From contig JAMDBH010000099.1 of NCBI GenBank assembly GCA_023487615.1, positions 1,500 to 9,581 on the forward strand: DNA of 8,082 nucleotides. The letters are read 5' to 3'. Made by a program: the position numbers and the translations under genes. Of this stretch, positions 1 through 6,038 are shown piece by piece; positions within the stretch are counted from its first letter, which is position 1; each line of letters opens with the position of its first letter. This DNA comes from Gammaproteobacteria bacterium (GTDB taxonomy: Bacteria > Pseudomonadota > Gammaproteobacteria > SURF-13). A model generated the notes under the pieces. The model had not been told where the DNA came from. It worked only from the letters and a program-made list of their open reading frames with translations, and made no database searches.

Positions 1-105
1 CGCGTCGTGCAGTTCCCCGGTGTGGCGAACGTATGGGTAATGCCCATCAAGACGCGTATAGACATGCTTGCCACCGGCATCAAAAGTCCGGTGGGCGTGA
101 AGATC
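1..105 (+). repeat. Left copy of a 105-bp perfect direct repeat inside the pump gene
   Basis: Bases 1-105 equal bases 688-792 with no mismatch (offset 687, a multiple of 3). Identity stops at 106, where the left copy continues as ATC-ACG and the right copy as GCC-GGG. The left copy encodes CusA-equivalent residues of about 651-685 and is followed directly by residue 457 onward. The repeat reaches the window edge, so its true length is unknown. Confidence 0.98.
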
Positions 106-1854
106 ATCACGGTGAGTTTTCTTCCGGTGTTTACCCTGGAAGGCCAGGAGGGACGCCTGTTCGCGCCGCTTGCCTACACCAAGACCTACGCGATGGCGGC
201 CGCGGCGGGGCTTTCCATCACGCTGGTTCCGGTATTGATGGGGTATTTTATCCGCGGCAAGATCATTCCGGAGCATAAAAATCTCATCAACCGCGTGCTC
301 ATCGCCCTGTACAAGCCGCTGCTGCAAAACGTGTTGCGCATTCCCAAGGTGACGGTGCTGGTTTCCGTCTTGCTGGTGGTGAGTATGGCGTATCCCTTGA
401 GCCGCCTGGGCAGCGAATTCATGCCCGATATGGACGAGGGCGACCTCATGTACATGCCCACGCTGTTGCCGGGTGTGTCCATCGGCAAGGCGCAGGAATT
501 TCTACAGCAGTCCGACAAACTCATCAAGACCGTTCCCGAGGTGCGCAGCGTGTTCGGCAAGGCCGGACGCGCCGACACGGCTACGGATCCCGCGCCGCTC
601 AGCATGCTGGAGACGCTGATTCAATTCAAACCCAAAAGCGAGTGGCGTCCCGGCATGACGCTGGAAAAACTGAAACAGGAACTGGATCGCGTCGTGCAGT
701 TCCCCGGTGTGGCGAACGTATGGGTAATGCCCATCAAGACGCGTATAGACATGCTTGCCACCGGCATCAAAAGTCCGGTGGGCGTGAAGATCGCCGGGCC
801 TGATCTACAGGTGATAGACAAACTCAGTAAACAGGTCGAGAACGCCTTGCACGACGTCCCCGGCACCACGTCGGCCTATGCGGAACGTGTCACCGGCGGG
901 CGTTATATTATGATTAATATAGACCGCCGCGCCGCCGCGCGGTATGGGCTCAACATCGCCGACATCCAGGAGGTCATCAGCGCCGCCGTGGGCGGCACGA
1001 ACATCGCGGAGACCATCGAGGGGCGTGAGCGCTATCCGATCAACATCCGCTACCCGCAAGGAGTACGCGACTCGCTGGAACAACTGCGCCTGCTGCCCGT
1101 GGTTGCCGCCGGCGGCGCTCAGATAGCGTTAAGCGACGTGGCAAAGATTGAAATCGCCGATGGCCCCGACATGCTCAAAAGCGAAAATGCCCGGCTCAGC
1201 GGCTGGATTTATGTGCAAATCGAGGGGCGTGACCTGGGCTCCTATGTGAGCGAGGCAAAACAGCGTGTTGCAGATCAAGTCAAACTGCCCGCCGGTTACA
1301 CACTCGCCTGGTCCGGCCAATACGAATATTTGGAGCGCGCCAAGCAGCGGCTGCAATACGTCATTCCGTTCACGCTGGCGATTATCCTGTTGCTGCTTTA
1401 TCTCAGCTTTCGTAATCTCACACAGTCGCTGATGGTGATGGGCGCCGTGCCCCTGGCGCTGGTGGGCGGCTTCTGGCTGTTGTATCTGCTGGGTTATAAC
1501 TTTTCCGTCGCGGTGGGGGTAGGCTTTATTGCGCTGGCCGGTGTGGCCGCCGAATTCGGCGTGGTGATGCTGGTGTATCTCAACCAGGCCTACGCGCGGC
1601 ATCAGCCCAGGACACTCGCCGAACTGCAAGCCGCCGTCATCGAAGGCGCCGCGCTGCGCGTGCGCCCGCTCGCCATGACCGCAGCCGTCATCATCGCCGG
1701 ACTGTTACCCATCATGATCGGCAGCGGCGCCGGCTCCGAAGTCATGAAACGCATCGCCGCCCCCATGATCGGCGGCATGGTCACCGCACCACTGGTGTCA
1801 CTGTTTTTAATCCCGGTGTTATATTTACTGTGGAAGCGCCGGTCCGTAGAATGA
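1..1854 (+). CDS. cusA: CusA/SilA-type heavy-metal RND efflux pump, 5'-partial and with a duplicated edge
   Basis: This is the inner-membrane pump subunit of a tripartite CusCBA-like complex, which uses proton flow to export monovalent copper or silver from periplasm and cytoplasm. The frame is open at base 1, so the N-terminal part lies outside the window; the GTG at 7 is not a real start. From base 106 it aligns without gaps, from memory, to E. coli CusA from about residue 457 to the C-terminus. The three periplasmic methionines of the metal site (CusA 573, 623, 672) fall at codons 454, 604 and 751 with exactly the expected spacing, favouring Cu/Ag over Zn/Co/Ni pumps. TM6 (about 166-249), TM7 (346-410) and TM8-12 (about 1360-1833) are visible, ending in a basic tail. 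Bases 1-105 copy 688-792, so the protein order at the left edge is abnormal. CusB and CusC partners would be expected upstream; this is inference. Confidence 0.9.
   Translation, partial: RVVQFPGVANVWVMPIKTRIDMLATGIKSPVGVKIITVSFLPVFTLEGQEGRLFAPLAYTKTYAMAAAAGLSITLVPVLMGYFIRGKIIPEHKNLINRVLIALYKPLLQNVLRIPKVTVLVSVLLVVSMAYPLSRLGSEFMPDMDEGDLMYMPTLLPGVSIGKAQEFLQQSDKLIKTVPEVRSVFGKAGRADTATDPAPLSMLETLIQFKPKSEWRPGMTLEKLKQELDRVVQFPGVANVWVMPIKTRIDMLATGIKSPVGVKIAGPDLQVIDKLSKQVENALHDVPGTTSAYAERVTGGRYIMINIDRRAAARYGLNIADIQEVISAAVGGTNIAETIEGRERYPINIRYPQGVRDSLEQLRLLPVVAAGGAQIALSDVAKIEIADGPDMLKSENARLSGWIYVQIEGRDLGSYVSEAKQRVADQVKLPAGYTLAWSGQYEYLERAKQRLQYVIPFTLAIILLLLYLSFRNLTQSLMVMGAVPLALVGGFWLLYLLGYNFSVAVGVGFIALAGVAAEFGVVMLVYLNQAYARHQPRTLAELQAAVIEGAALRVRPLAMTAAVIIAGLLPIMIGSGAGSEVMKRIAAPMIGGMVTAPLVSLFLIPVLYLLWKRRSVE
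688..792 (+). repeat. Right copy of the 105-bp perfect direct repeat
   Basis: This copy sits in its normal place in the pump gene, in the second periplasmic loop around the third metal-binding methionine (codon 751). It continues into the expected downstream CusA sequence, so it is the native copy and the left one is the extra. Confidence 0.98.
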
Positions 1855-1891
1855 AATTGGACAGTTACCAAGGATTCAGGAGGGCCGACGC

Positions 1892-2353
1892 ATGACACTG
1901 ACATTGACTTCACCCGCCTTTAGCCACAATGAGGGGATTCCCTCGATCTATACCTGTGACGGCAAAAATATCTCTCCGCCGCTCGTGTGGTCCGGTGTGC
2001 CGAAGGAGGCAAAAAGTCTGGCCTTGATCGTGGATGATCCCGACGCCCCGGGACGCACCTGGGTGCATTGGGTTCTTTATAATCTGCCGCCGGAGAGTAA
2101 AGGTTTTCCGGAGGGCGTGAGGCCGCAGCAACTACCCGCTGGAACCAAGGAAGGGTTGAACGATTTTCGCAGTACCGGCTACGGCGGCCCTTGTCCGCCT
2201 TCCGGAAAACACCGTTATGTTCATAAACTCTACGCTTTAGATATCATACTTCCCGATCTGGGCTTGCCCGCCAAGGCCAAGCTCGAAAAGGCGATGCGCG
2301 GCCATATCCTCGCCGAGGCCGAGTTGGTCGGGAGTTATGCCCGATCTTCCTGA
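1892..2353 (+). CDS. YbhB/YbcL family Raf-kinase-inhibitor-like (PEBP) protein
   Basis: A 153-residue protein of the phosphatidylethanolamine-binding protein family, the usual length for the bacterial YbhB/YbcL branch. Both signature blocks are present: DPDAPGRTWVHW at residues 49-60 and GGPCPPSGKHRY at 98-109, which line the small anion-binding pocket. No signal peptide is visible, so it is predicted to be cytoplasmic, unlike YbcL. The biochemical role of bacterial members is not established. The start is well supported: AGGAGGG at 1878-1884 lies 7 nt before the ATG. It begins 37 bp after the pump gene and ends 45 bp before the cardiolipin synthase gene, so co-transcription is likely. A link to metal export or lipid metabolism is only suggested by position. 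Confidence 0.93.
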   Translation: MTLTLTSPAFSHNEGIPSIYTCDGKNISPPLVWSGVPKEAKSLALIVDDPDAPGRTWVHWVLYNLPPESKGFPEGVRPQQLPAGTKEGLNDFRSTGYGGPCPPSGKHRYVHKLYALDIILPDLGLPAKAKLEKAMRGHILAEAELVGSYARSS

Positions 2354-2398
2354 TCCCGTACATCGGCGCGCCGGCTGCGCCTCCCGCCACCCGTCGGT

Positions 2399-3577
2399 AT
2401 GCTCGGCATGAACAAGCATCTCTTACCCGGTTACCGCTTCCCCTGGCGTGCGGGCAACCGCTTCGAGTTGCTGGCCGATGGCAGCCGGTTCTATCCGCAG
2501 ATGATCGCCGCCATTGCCGGCGCCCGCCGTTACGTCCTGCTGGAAATTTATCTGTTCGAGTCCGGCATGGTCGCCGATCGCTTTATTGCGGAACTGACTG
2601 CGGCCGCCGCGCGCGGCGTGGCAGTCAAGCTGCTGGTGGATGACTTTGGTGCGCTCGGCCTCAGCCGGCACGATCGTGCGCGCCTTACGGCAGGCGGCAT
2701 AGCGCTCATGTTCTACAACCCGCTTCATCACGGCAAGTGGTTCCGTAACTTCGCGCGCGATCACCGCAAGCTCCTGCAGGTGGACGGGGCGGTGGCGTTT
2801 GTCGGCGGCGCGGGCATCACCGATGAATTCGATCCGCCGCATGCGGGCACGCCGGGCTGGCGCGAAACCATGATCCGCATCGAGGGACCTGTCCTTGCCG
2901 ACTGGGAGGCGCTGTTCAGCGATGTCTGGAACCGGCATGCAGCACAACCACTCGATCTGCCGCCGGCGATTGCCGCATCGGTTGTACCGGCCTCCGGCAC
3001 ACAGGCCATGGTCGGCCGCGTTACCATCGGTCAGGGCCCCGCCAGGCAGGAGATCCAGCGCTCGCTCATCAAGCAGGTGCGCACGGCGCGAGAGCGGGTC
3101 TGGATCGCCACCGCCTATTTCATTCCGGTACGCCGCGTGCGCCGAGCCCTGCGCCTGGCCGCGCGCCGTGGTGTCGACGTGCGCCTGCTGCTGCCCGGGC
3201 CGCACACCGACCACCCGGCGGTGCGTTTTGCCGGCCGCCGCTTTTATGCGGGCCTGCTGCGCAGCGGCGTGCGCATTTTCGAATACCAGCCGCGCGTGCT
3301 GCACACCAAGCTCAATCTGTGCGACGACTGGGCGTCGATCGGATCAAGCAATCTCGATCGCTGGAACCTGCGCTGGAACCTCGAGGCCAATCAGGAAGTG
3401 AAGGACGCGGCTTTTGCGCGCGCCTTGCAGGCGTTGTTCGAAGACGACTTCAATGCAAGCATCGAACACTACTATCACGACTGGCAGCGCCGCCCGCTGC
3501 ATCTGCGCCTGCGCGAACACCTGTGGGGAAAAGTGGATCGCTGGCTCCACCGTCTGGGTCGCGGACGCCAGGGTTAG
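2399..3577 (+). CDS. clsB: Cardiolipin synthase / phospholipase D family protein, ClsB-like
   Basis: A 392-residue member of the phospholipase D superfamily with two complete HKD catalytic motifs: H122-K124-D129 (HRKLLQVD) and H302-K304-D309 (HTKLNLCD), the second followed by GSSNLD and NLEAN as in cardiolipin synthases. Enzymes of this type join phosphatidyl groups to make cardiolipin at the inner membrane. There are no N-terminal transmembrane helices, which points to the ClsB/YbhO branch rather than ClsA. The C-terminus is basic and amphipathic, possibly for membrane contact. The start is uncertain: ATGs at 2399 and 2408 are in frame and neither has a clear Shine-Dalgarno sequence; an in-frame stop at 2351-2353 (the end of the PEBP gene) limits extension. 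Weak initiation may be offset by coupling to the PEBP gene 45 bp upstream. The exact substrate pair cannot be read from sequence. Confidence 0.9.
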   Translation: MLGMNKHLLPGYRFPWRAGNRFELLADGSRFYPQMIAAIAGARRYVLLEIYLFESGMVADRFIAELTAAAARGVAVKLLVDDFGALGLSRHDRARLTAGGIALMFYNPLHHGKWFRNFARDHRKLLQVDGAVAFVGGAGITDEFDPPHAGTPGWRETMIRIEGPVLADWEALFSDVWNRHAAQPLDLPPAIAASVVPASGTQAMVGRVTIGQGPARQEIQRSLIKQVRTARERVWIATAYFIPVRRVRRALRLAARRGVDVRLLLPGPHTDHPAVRFAGRRFYAGLLRSGVRIFEYQPRVLHTKLNLCDDWASIGSSNLDRWNLRWNLEANQEVKDAAFARALQALFEDDFNASIEHYYHDWQRRPLHLRLREHLWGKVDRWLHRLGRGRQG

Positions 3578-3601
3578 ATTGTTCAGAGTTTCCTTAGCAG
3601 G

Positions 3602-4489
3602 TTACTTGTTCTTGCCCGCGATCATGTCATGAATGATGGGCGCCAGAATCAATTCCATGGCAAATCCCATCTTGCCGCCGGGTACCACGATGGTGTTGCG
3701 GCGCGACATGAAGGAATTGCAGATCATGTTCAGCAAGTAGGGGTAATCCACGCCCTTCGGGTCGCGGAAGCGGATCACGATAAAGCTTTCATCCGGCGTC
3801 GGGATGTCGCGCGAGATGAAGGGGTTGGAGGTGTCCACCGTGGACACGCGCTGGAAGTTGATGTCGGTGCGCGAGAACTGCGGGGTGATGTAGTTCACGT
3901 AATCCGGCATGCGGCGTAGGATGGTGTCCACGATCACGTCGGCGGAATATCCGCGCTCGGCGCCGTCGCGATGGATTTTCTGGATCCATTCCAGGTTGAC
4001 AATGGGTACCACGCCAATGCCCAGGTCGACGTGCTCCGATACATCGACATCGTCGGTCTTGACCAGGCCGTGCAGGCCTTCGTAGAACAGCACGTCGGAA
4101 CCCGCCGGCACGTCTTCCCACGGGGTGAATTCGCCCACATTCAGGCTGGTGTTGAGACGCTTGTTGTGTTGTGCCGCCTCTTCATCGCTGTGGATGTAAT
4201 AGCGCTTCTTGCCGCTACCGGTTTCGCCATAGGTCTTGAACAGTTCGGCCAGCTTGTCGAAATGGTTGGCTTGCGGGCCGAAATGGCTGAAGTGACGATT
4301 GCCTTCGGCCTCGGCCTTTTTGACGGCCTCCTTGAAGTCGACGCGTGACAGGCTGTGAAAGCTGTCGCCTTCGACCACGGCGGCGTTGATCTTTTCGCGA
4401 AGGAAAATGTGCTCAAACGCGCGCTTGACGGTCGTTGTGCCGGCGCCGGACGAACCCGTCACCGCAATCACGGGATGCTTCTTGGACAT
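3602..4489 (-). CDS. prkB: Phosphoribulokinase (Calvin cycle), bacterial class I
   Basis: A cytosolic enzyme that phosphorylates ribulose 5-phosphate with ATP to give ribulose 1,5-bisphosphate, the Rubisco substrate. The 295-residue length matches the octameric, allosterically regulated proteobacterial class. The P-loop GSSGAGTT is at residues 12-19. EGDSFH at 40-45 supplies the catalytic Asp42 and His45, with Arg49 nearby, and YEGLHG at 136-141 carries the conserved Glu. The family C-terminal block with PGGKMGFAMEL is intact. I chose the ATG at 4489-4487 because AGGGAG (4502-4497) lies 7 nt upstream; an upstream in-frame ATG at 4534 has no such site and would add 15 unrelated residues. The gene stands alone, convergent with the cardiolipin synthase gene across 24 bp, with no Rubisco or other cbb gene in view. 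The symbol could equally be cbbP. Confidence 0.96.
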   Translation of the reverse strand: MSKKHPVIAVTGSSGAGTTTVKRAFEHIFLREKINAAVVEGDSFHSLSRVDFKEAVKKAEAEGNRHFSHFGPQANHFDKLAELFKTYGETGSGKKRYYIHSDEEAAQHNKRLNTSLNVGEFTPWEDVPAGSDVLFYEGLHGLVKTDDVDVSEHVDLGIGVVPIVNLEWIQKIHRDGAERGYSADVIVDTILRRMPDYVNYITPQFSRTDINFQRVSTVDTSNPFISRDIPTPDESFIVIRFRDPKGVDYPYLLNMICNSFMSRRNTIVVPGGKMGFAMELILAPIIHDMIAGKNK

Positions 4490-4507
4490 GCTGGAACTCC
4501 CTAAGTA

Positions 4508-4542
4508 TTCAAATTGAAAGCGAAAACCACCCAATTCAATTG
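4508..4542. promoter_or_regulatory. Two small palindromes in the phosphoribulokinase leader, possible operator
   Basis: TTCAAATTGAA (4508-4518) and CAATTCAATTG (4532-4542) are each 11-bp palindromes with an unpaired centre. Their centres are 24 bp apart. The second overlaps the proposed -10 box and the first lies in the leader. They resemble one another (ATTCAA/ATTGAA words), which suits a dimeric regulator. A CbbR-type LysR regulator is one candidate, but nothing in the sequence identifies the protein. Confidence 0.3.
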
Positions 4543-4568
4543 TACCTGCGGGGAGCTGGGCTTGTCAT
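4539..4568 (-). promoter_or_regulatory. Candidate sigma-70 promoter for the phosphoribulokinase gene
   Basis: On the minus strand, ATGACA (4568-4563, 5 of 6 to consensus) is separated by 18 bp from TACAAT (4544-4539, 5 of 6). Transcription would start near 4532, giving a leader of roughly 43 nt before the ATG at 4489. Found by eye; no start site is known. Confidence 0.45.
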
Positions 4569-4593
4569 CCAACGGCTCTAACTCATAGTAACT

Positions 4594-4659
4594 GGGTCAG
4601 GCTTGCATAGTTGTATTATTTGGTGTTGATCGAAAGTAAGATAGTCAATAGGGCCAGAC
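4594..4659 (+). repeat. Two related GGGYCAGRC words, possible remnant of a dispersed REP-like element
   Basis: GGGTCAGGC (4594-4602) and GGGCCAGAC (4651-4659, continuing as ACC) are in the same orientation, 7 of 9 bases alike, 57 bp apart, in the AT-rich gap between the phosphoribulokinase gene and the small gene at 4696. Words of this kind recur between genes in many proteobacteria, often linked to Y1-type REP transposases; that is recollection. No transposase gene is present here. Confidence 0.25.
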
Positions 4660-4695
4660 ACCATTGAATCTTGCATATAAATAACCGAGGCCGCC

Positions 4696-4956
4696 ATGAA
4701 GCAATTAAAACATGAAGCAGAATTGGTTAAAGCCGCGATTCTCGCTGGCATGAAGTATAGTGAAGATCGGGGTGCCGTCGTGTTTGAGCAGACGGATTCG
4801 GCCAGTGAGAAAATCCTGTTTATCTACAGACTGCTGGTCCACGATAAAGTCATTCAACCTTTGCCGGAAGATCAGGTCTCGCAGTCATCCATAAAGCACA
4901 AACTTGCCATCTGGTACTCCAAGCAACTGCCGAAAGATCATCCTCTTCTGAAATAA
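4696..4956 (+). CDS. Small DUF5062-like protein of unknown function
   Basis: An 86-residue protein, charged, with no signal peptide or membrane segment and predicted to be mostly helical. Its sequence (N-terminal KxLKHEAELV, central FIYRLLVHDK at 52-61, C-terminal QLPKDHPLLK at 77-86) matches my memory of the DUF5062 family, found in Vibrio, Shewanella and other Gammaproteobacteria at this same length. The family has no known function. The start is supported by GAGG at 4687-4690, 5 nt upstream, and the reading frame lies in the only coding-like stretch of this region. It is divergent from the phosphoribulokinase gene and separated from the next gene by about 450 bp, so it is probably transcribed on its own. 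Base composition is more AT-rich than in the flanking genes. Confidence 0.75.
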   Translation: MKQLKHEAELVKAAILAGMKYSEDRGAVVFEQTDSASEKILFIYRLLVHDKVIQPLPEDQVSQSSIKHKLAIWYSKQLPKDHPLLK

Positions 4957-5247
4957 CCAGAAAGCCGGGGCCGGGAATTTGCGCTGATGGACATATATCC
5001 TGCGAGGCCTCAGTCTCACCGCAGGGGGCGCGCGTCTTGTATTATGACATTTTAGAGTTAAGCGATGAGTTACCAGTAAGAACACGGGCGCTGGGTACAG
5101 TCTTGCAACAAACGATATTTCCTCAAAAAATCACCCTTTCAAGGCGCGGTAAAAGTCTTCATGCACTGCCATGGTCTCCAGATAAACCAACCTGCGTATC
5201 GTTCACACTCTACCCAAGCACATTAAAGCTGTTTCTTACCGCGGCGC

Positions 5248-5276
5248 CCTGAAAAGGGGATAAATGTACTTTTCAG
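5248..5276. repeat. 8-bp inverted repeat containing a word found again before the RIO kinase gene
   Basis: CTGAAAAG (5249-5256) and CTTTTCAG (5269-5276) are perfect inverted arms around a 12-nt loop. The left arm belongs to CCTGAAAAGGGGATAA (5248-5263), which recurs with one G fewer at 7039-7053. Similar AAAAGGGG words with AT-rich continuations are common dispersed elements in Gammaproteobacteria (from memory), so this may be a REP-like remnant. Confidence 0.4.
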
Positions 5277-5321
5277 ATCGATGGGCTCCAGCGTTGTCGT
5301 GGTGGGCTCGATGAGCGCATC

Positions 5322-5379
5322 TTGCCATCCGATACATAATCATGCTATTAATCATCAAATGATGCCCAATTTAGGCATC
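5322..5379 (+). promoter_or_regulatory. Candidate vapBC promoter with overlapping inverted-repeat operator
   Basis: TTGCCA (5322-5327, 5 of 6 to the -35 box) is followed after 18 bp by TATTAA (5346-5351, 4 of 6 to the -10 box). Immediately downstream are two overlapping inverted repeats: CATC-AAAT-GATG (5353-5364) and GATGCC-N7-GGCATC (5361-5366 with 5374-5379). Type II toxin-antitoxin operons are usually repressed by the VapB-VapC complex at inverted repeats of this kind, and the position over the start of transcription fits that. Confidence 0.45.
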
Positions 5380-5403
5380 TCACTCTTTATTGAGGTGATA
5401 TCT

Positions 5404-5601
5404 ATGAGAACGACACTGAACATTGAAGACGAGCTTCTCGCTAAAGCGCAGCGGGTAAGCGGGCTAAAGGAAAGGACGGCGTTGGTCCGGGAGGGGCTTA
5501 AGGCCTTGATCGAGCGGGAGAGTGCTCGGCGCTTGGCGCAGTTGGGCGGCACTGAGCCGCAGTTGGAACCTGTTCCTCGGCGCCAAACCGATCCGGCGTG
5601 A
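5404..5601 (+). CDS. vapB: VapB-type antitoxin
   Basis: A 65-residue protein whose first half (MRTTLNIEDELLAKAQ, then a second helix with TALVREGLKALIERE) has the ribbon-helix-helix pattern of VapB antitoxins of the PF09957 type. The N-terminal half should dimerise and bind operator DNA; the proline- and charge-rich C-terminus (about 45-65) should wrap the VapC toxin and block its active site. I chose the ATG at 5404 because GAGGTGAT (5392-5399) precedes it; the frame stays open to an ATG at 5281 but the extra residues have no ribosome site and look non-coding. The stop codon overlaps the vapC start, as expected for a co-translated pair in which antitoxin comes first. Confidence 0.9.
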   Translation: MRTTLNIEDELLAKAQRVSGLKERTALVREGLKALIERESARRLAQLGGTEPQLEPVPRRQTDPA

Positions 5602-5966
5602 TCCTGGTTGATAGTTCTGTCTGGATTGACCACCTGCGCGCGGGTGAGTTGGCGTTAGTGGAATTGCTGAACACCGGCCAGGTGTTGGCGCACCCCTTTA
5701 TCGTCGGCGAATTGGCCTGTGGCAATCTGAGCAACCGCGAAGCGGTTTTATCACTGTTGCAGGATCTGCCCTCTGTTCCTATCGCTACCGATGAGGAGGT
5801 GCTGTTTTTTATCGGAAGGCATGGCTTGATGGGTAGGGGCATCGGTTATGTCGATGCGCATCTCCTGTCGGCAGTTTCCCTGGCCGGCGCCGCGCGGCTC
5901 TGGACCCGGGATAAACGTCTCTGTGCAATCGCTAAGTCGCTGAGCTTGGCTTTCGAAGCGGCATAA
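5598..5966 (+). CDS. vapC: VapC-type PIN-domain ribonuclease toxin
   Basis: A 122-residue PIN-domain protein, the toxin of the pair. VapC toxins are magnesium-dependent endoribonucleases that cut tRNA or rRNA. The four acidic active-site residues are all present: Asp5 (in LVDSSVWIDH), Glu38 (VGELACG), Asp86 (YVDAHLL) and Asp105 (WTRDKRL), so the toxin looks active. It starts with GTG inside the vapB stop (GTGA, 5598-5601), so translation is probably coupled to the antitoxin. It converges on the RIO kinase gene with a 72-bp gap in which I see no clear terminator. The RNA target cannot be predicted from the sequence. Confidence 0.95.
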   Translation: MILVDSSVWIDHLRAGELALVELLNTGQVLAHPFIVGELACGNLSNREAVLSLLQDLPSVPIATDEEVLFFIGRHGLMGRGIGYVDAHLLSAVSLAGAARLWTRDKRLCAIAKSLSLAFEAA

Positions 5967-6038
5967 TCATTTATATCCTCTACTGCGCCAATACGGCATT
6001 TGACACACAACGACGAGCCCTGCGGATCAAAGGCCGTC

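Larger units (their letters stand above)
4957..5403. other. Intergenic stretch with short inverted repeats and no convincing gene
   Basis: About 450 bp between the DUF5062-like gene and vapB. A rightward 71-codon frame (5037-5252) has no Shine-Dalgarno sequence and no recognisable protein character. CCTGCG (4999-5004) and CGCAGG (5020-5025) could pair across 15 nt but lack a following T-run, so a terminator is doubtful. An 8-bp inverted repeat lies at 5249-5276 and the vapBC control region at the right end. On the minus strand a short frame around 5215-5145 reads like the end of a protein but is closed by stops and may be a gene remnant or chance. Confidence 0.5.

Noticed and set aside
1129..1629. 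166-codon minus-strand frame opposite the pump gene
   Set aside because: Antisense to well-conserved transmembrane sequence; the translation has no family character.
2423..3304. 293-codon minus-strand frame opposite the cardiolipin synthase gene
   Set aside because: It lies wholly antisense to a gene with two intact HKD motifs, has no ribosome site, and its composition is that of a GC-rich shadow frame.
3578..3601. Bidirectional terminator between the convergent cardiolipin synthase and phosphoribulokinase genes
   Set aside because: The 24-bp gap shows no stem-loop or T-run that I can find.
3629..4348. Two plus-strand frames (96 and 125 codons) opposite the phosphoribulokinase gene
   Set aside because: Shadows of a highly conserved enzyme on the other strand.
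4490..4534. 15-codon N-terminal extension of phosphoribulokinase
   Set aside because: The family begins at the MSKKHPVIAVTG-like N-terminus and AGGGAG is correctly placed for the ATG at 4489.
4999..5025. Hairpin CCTGCG/CGCAGG as a terminator for the DUF5062-like gene
   Set aside because: The stem is only 6 bp with a 15-nt loop and no T-run follows.
5037..5252. 71-codon plus-strand frame before vapBC
   Set aside because: No Shine-Dalgarno sequence, atypical composition and no recognisable motif; kept only as part of the intergenic description.
5281..5403. 41-codon N-terminal extension of VapB
   Set aside because: The added residues overlap the promoter and inverted repeats, and a good ribosome site precedes the ATG at 5404.
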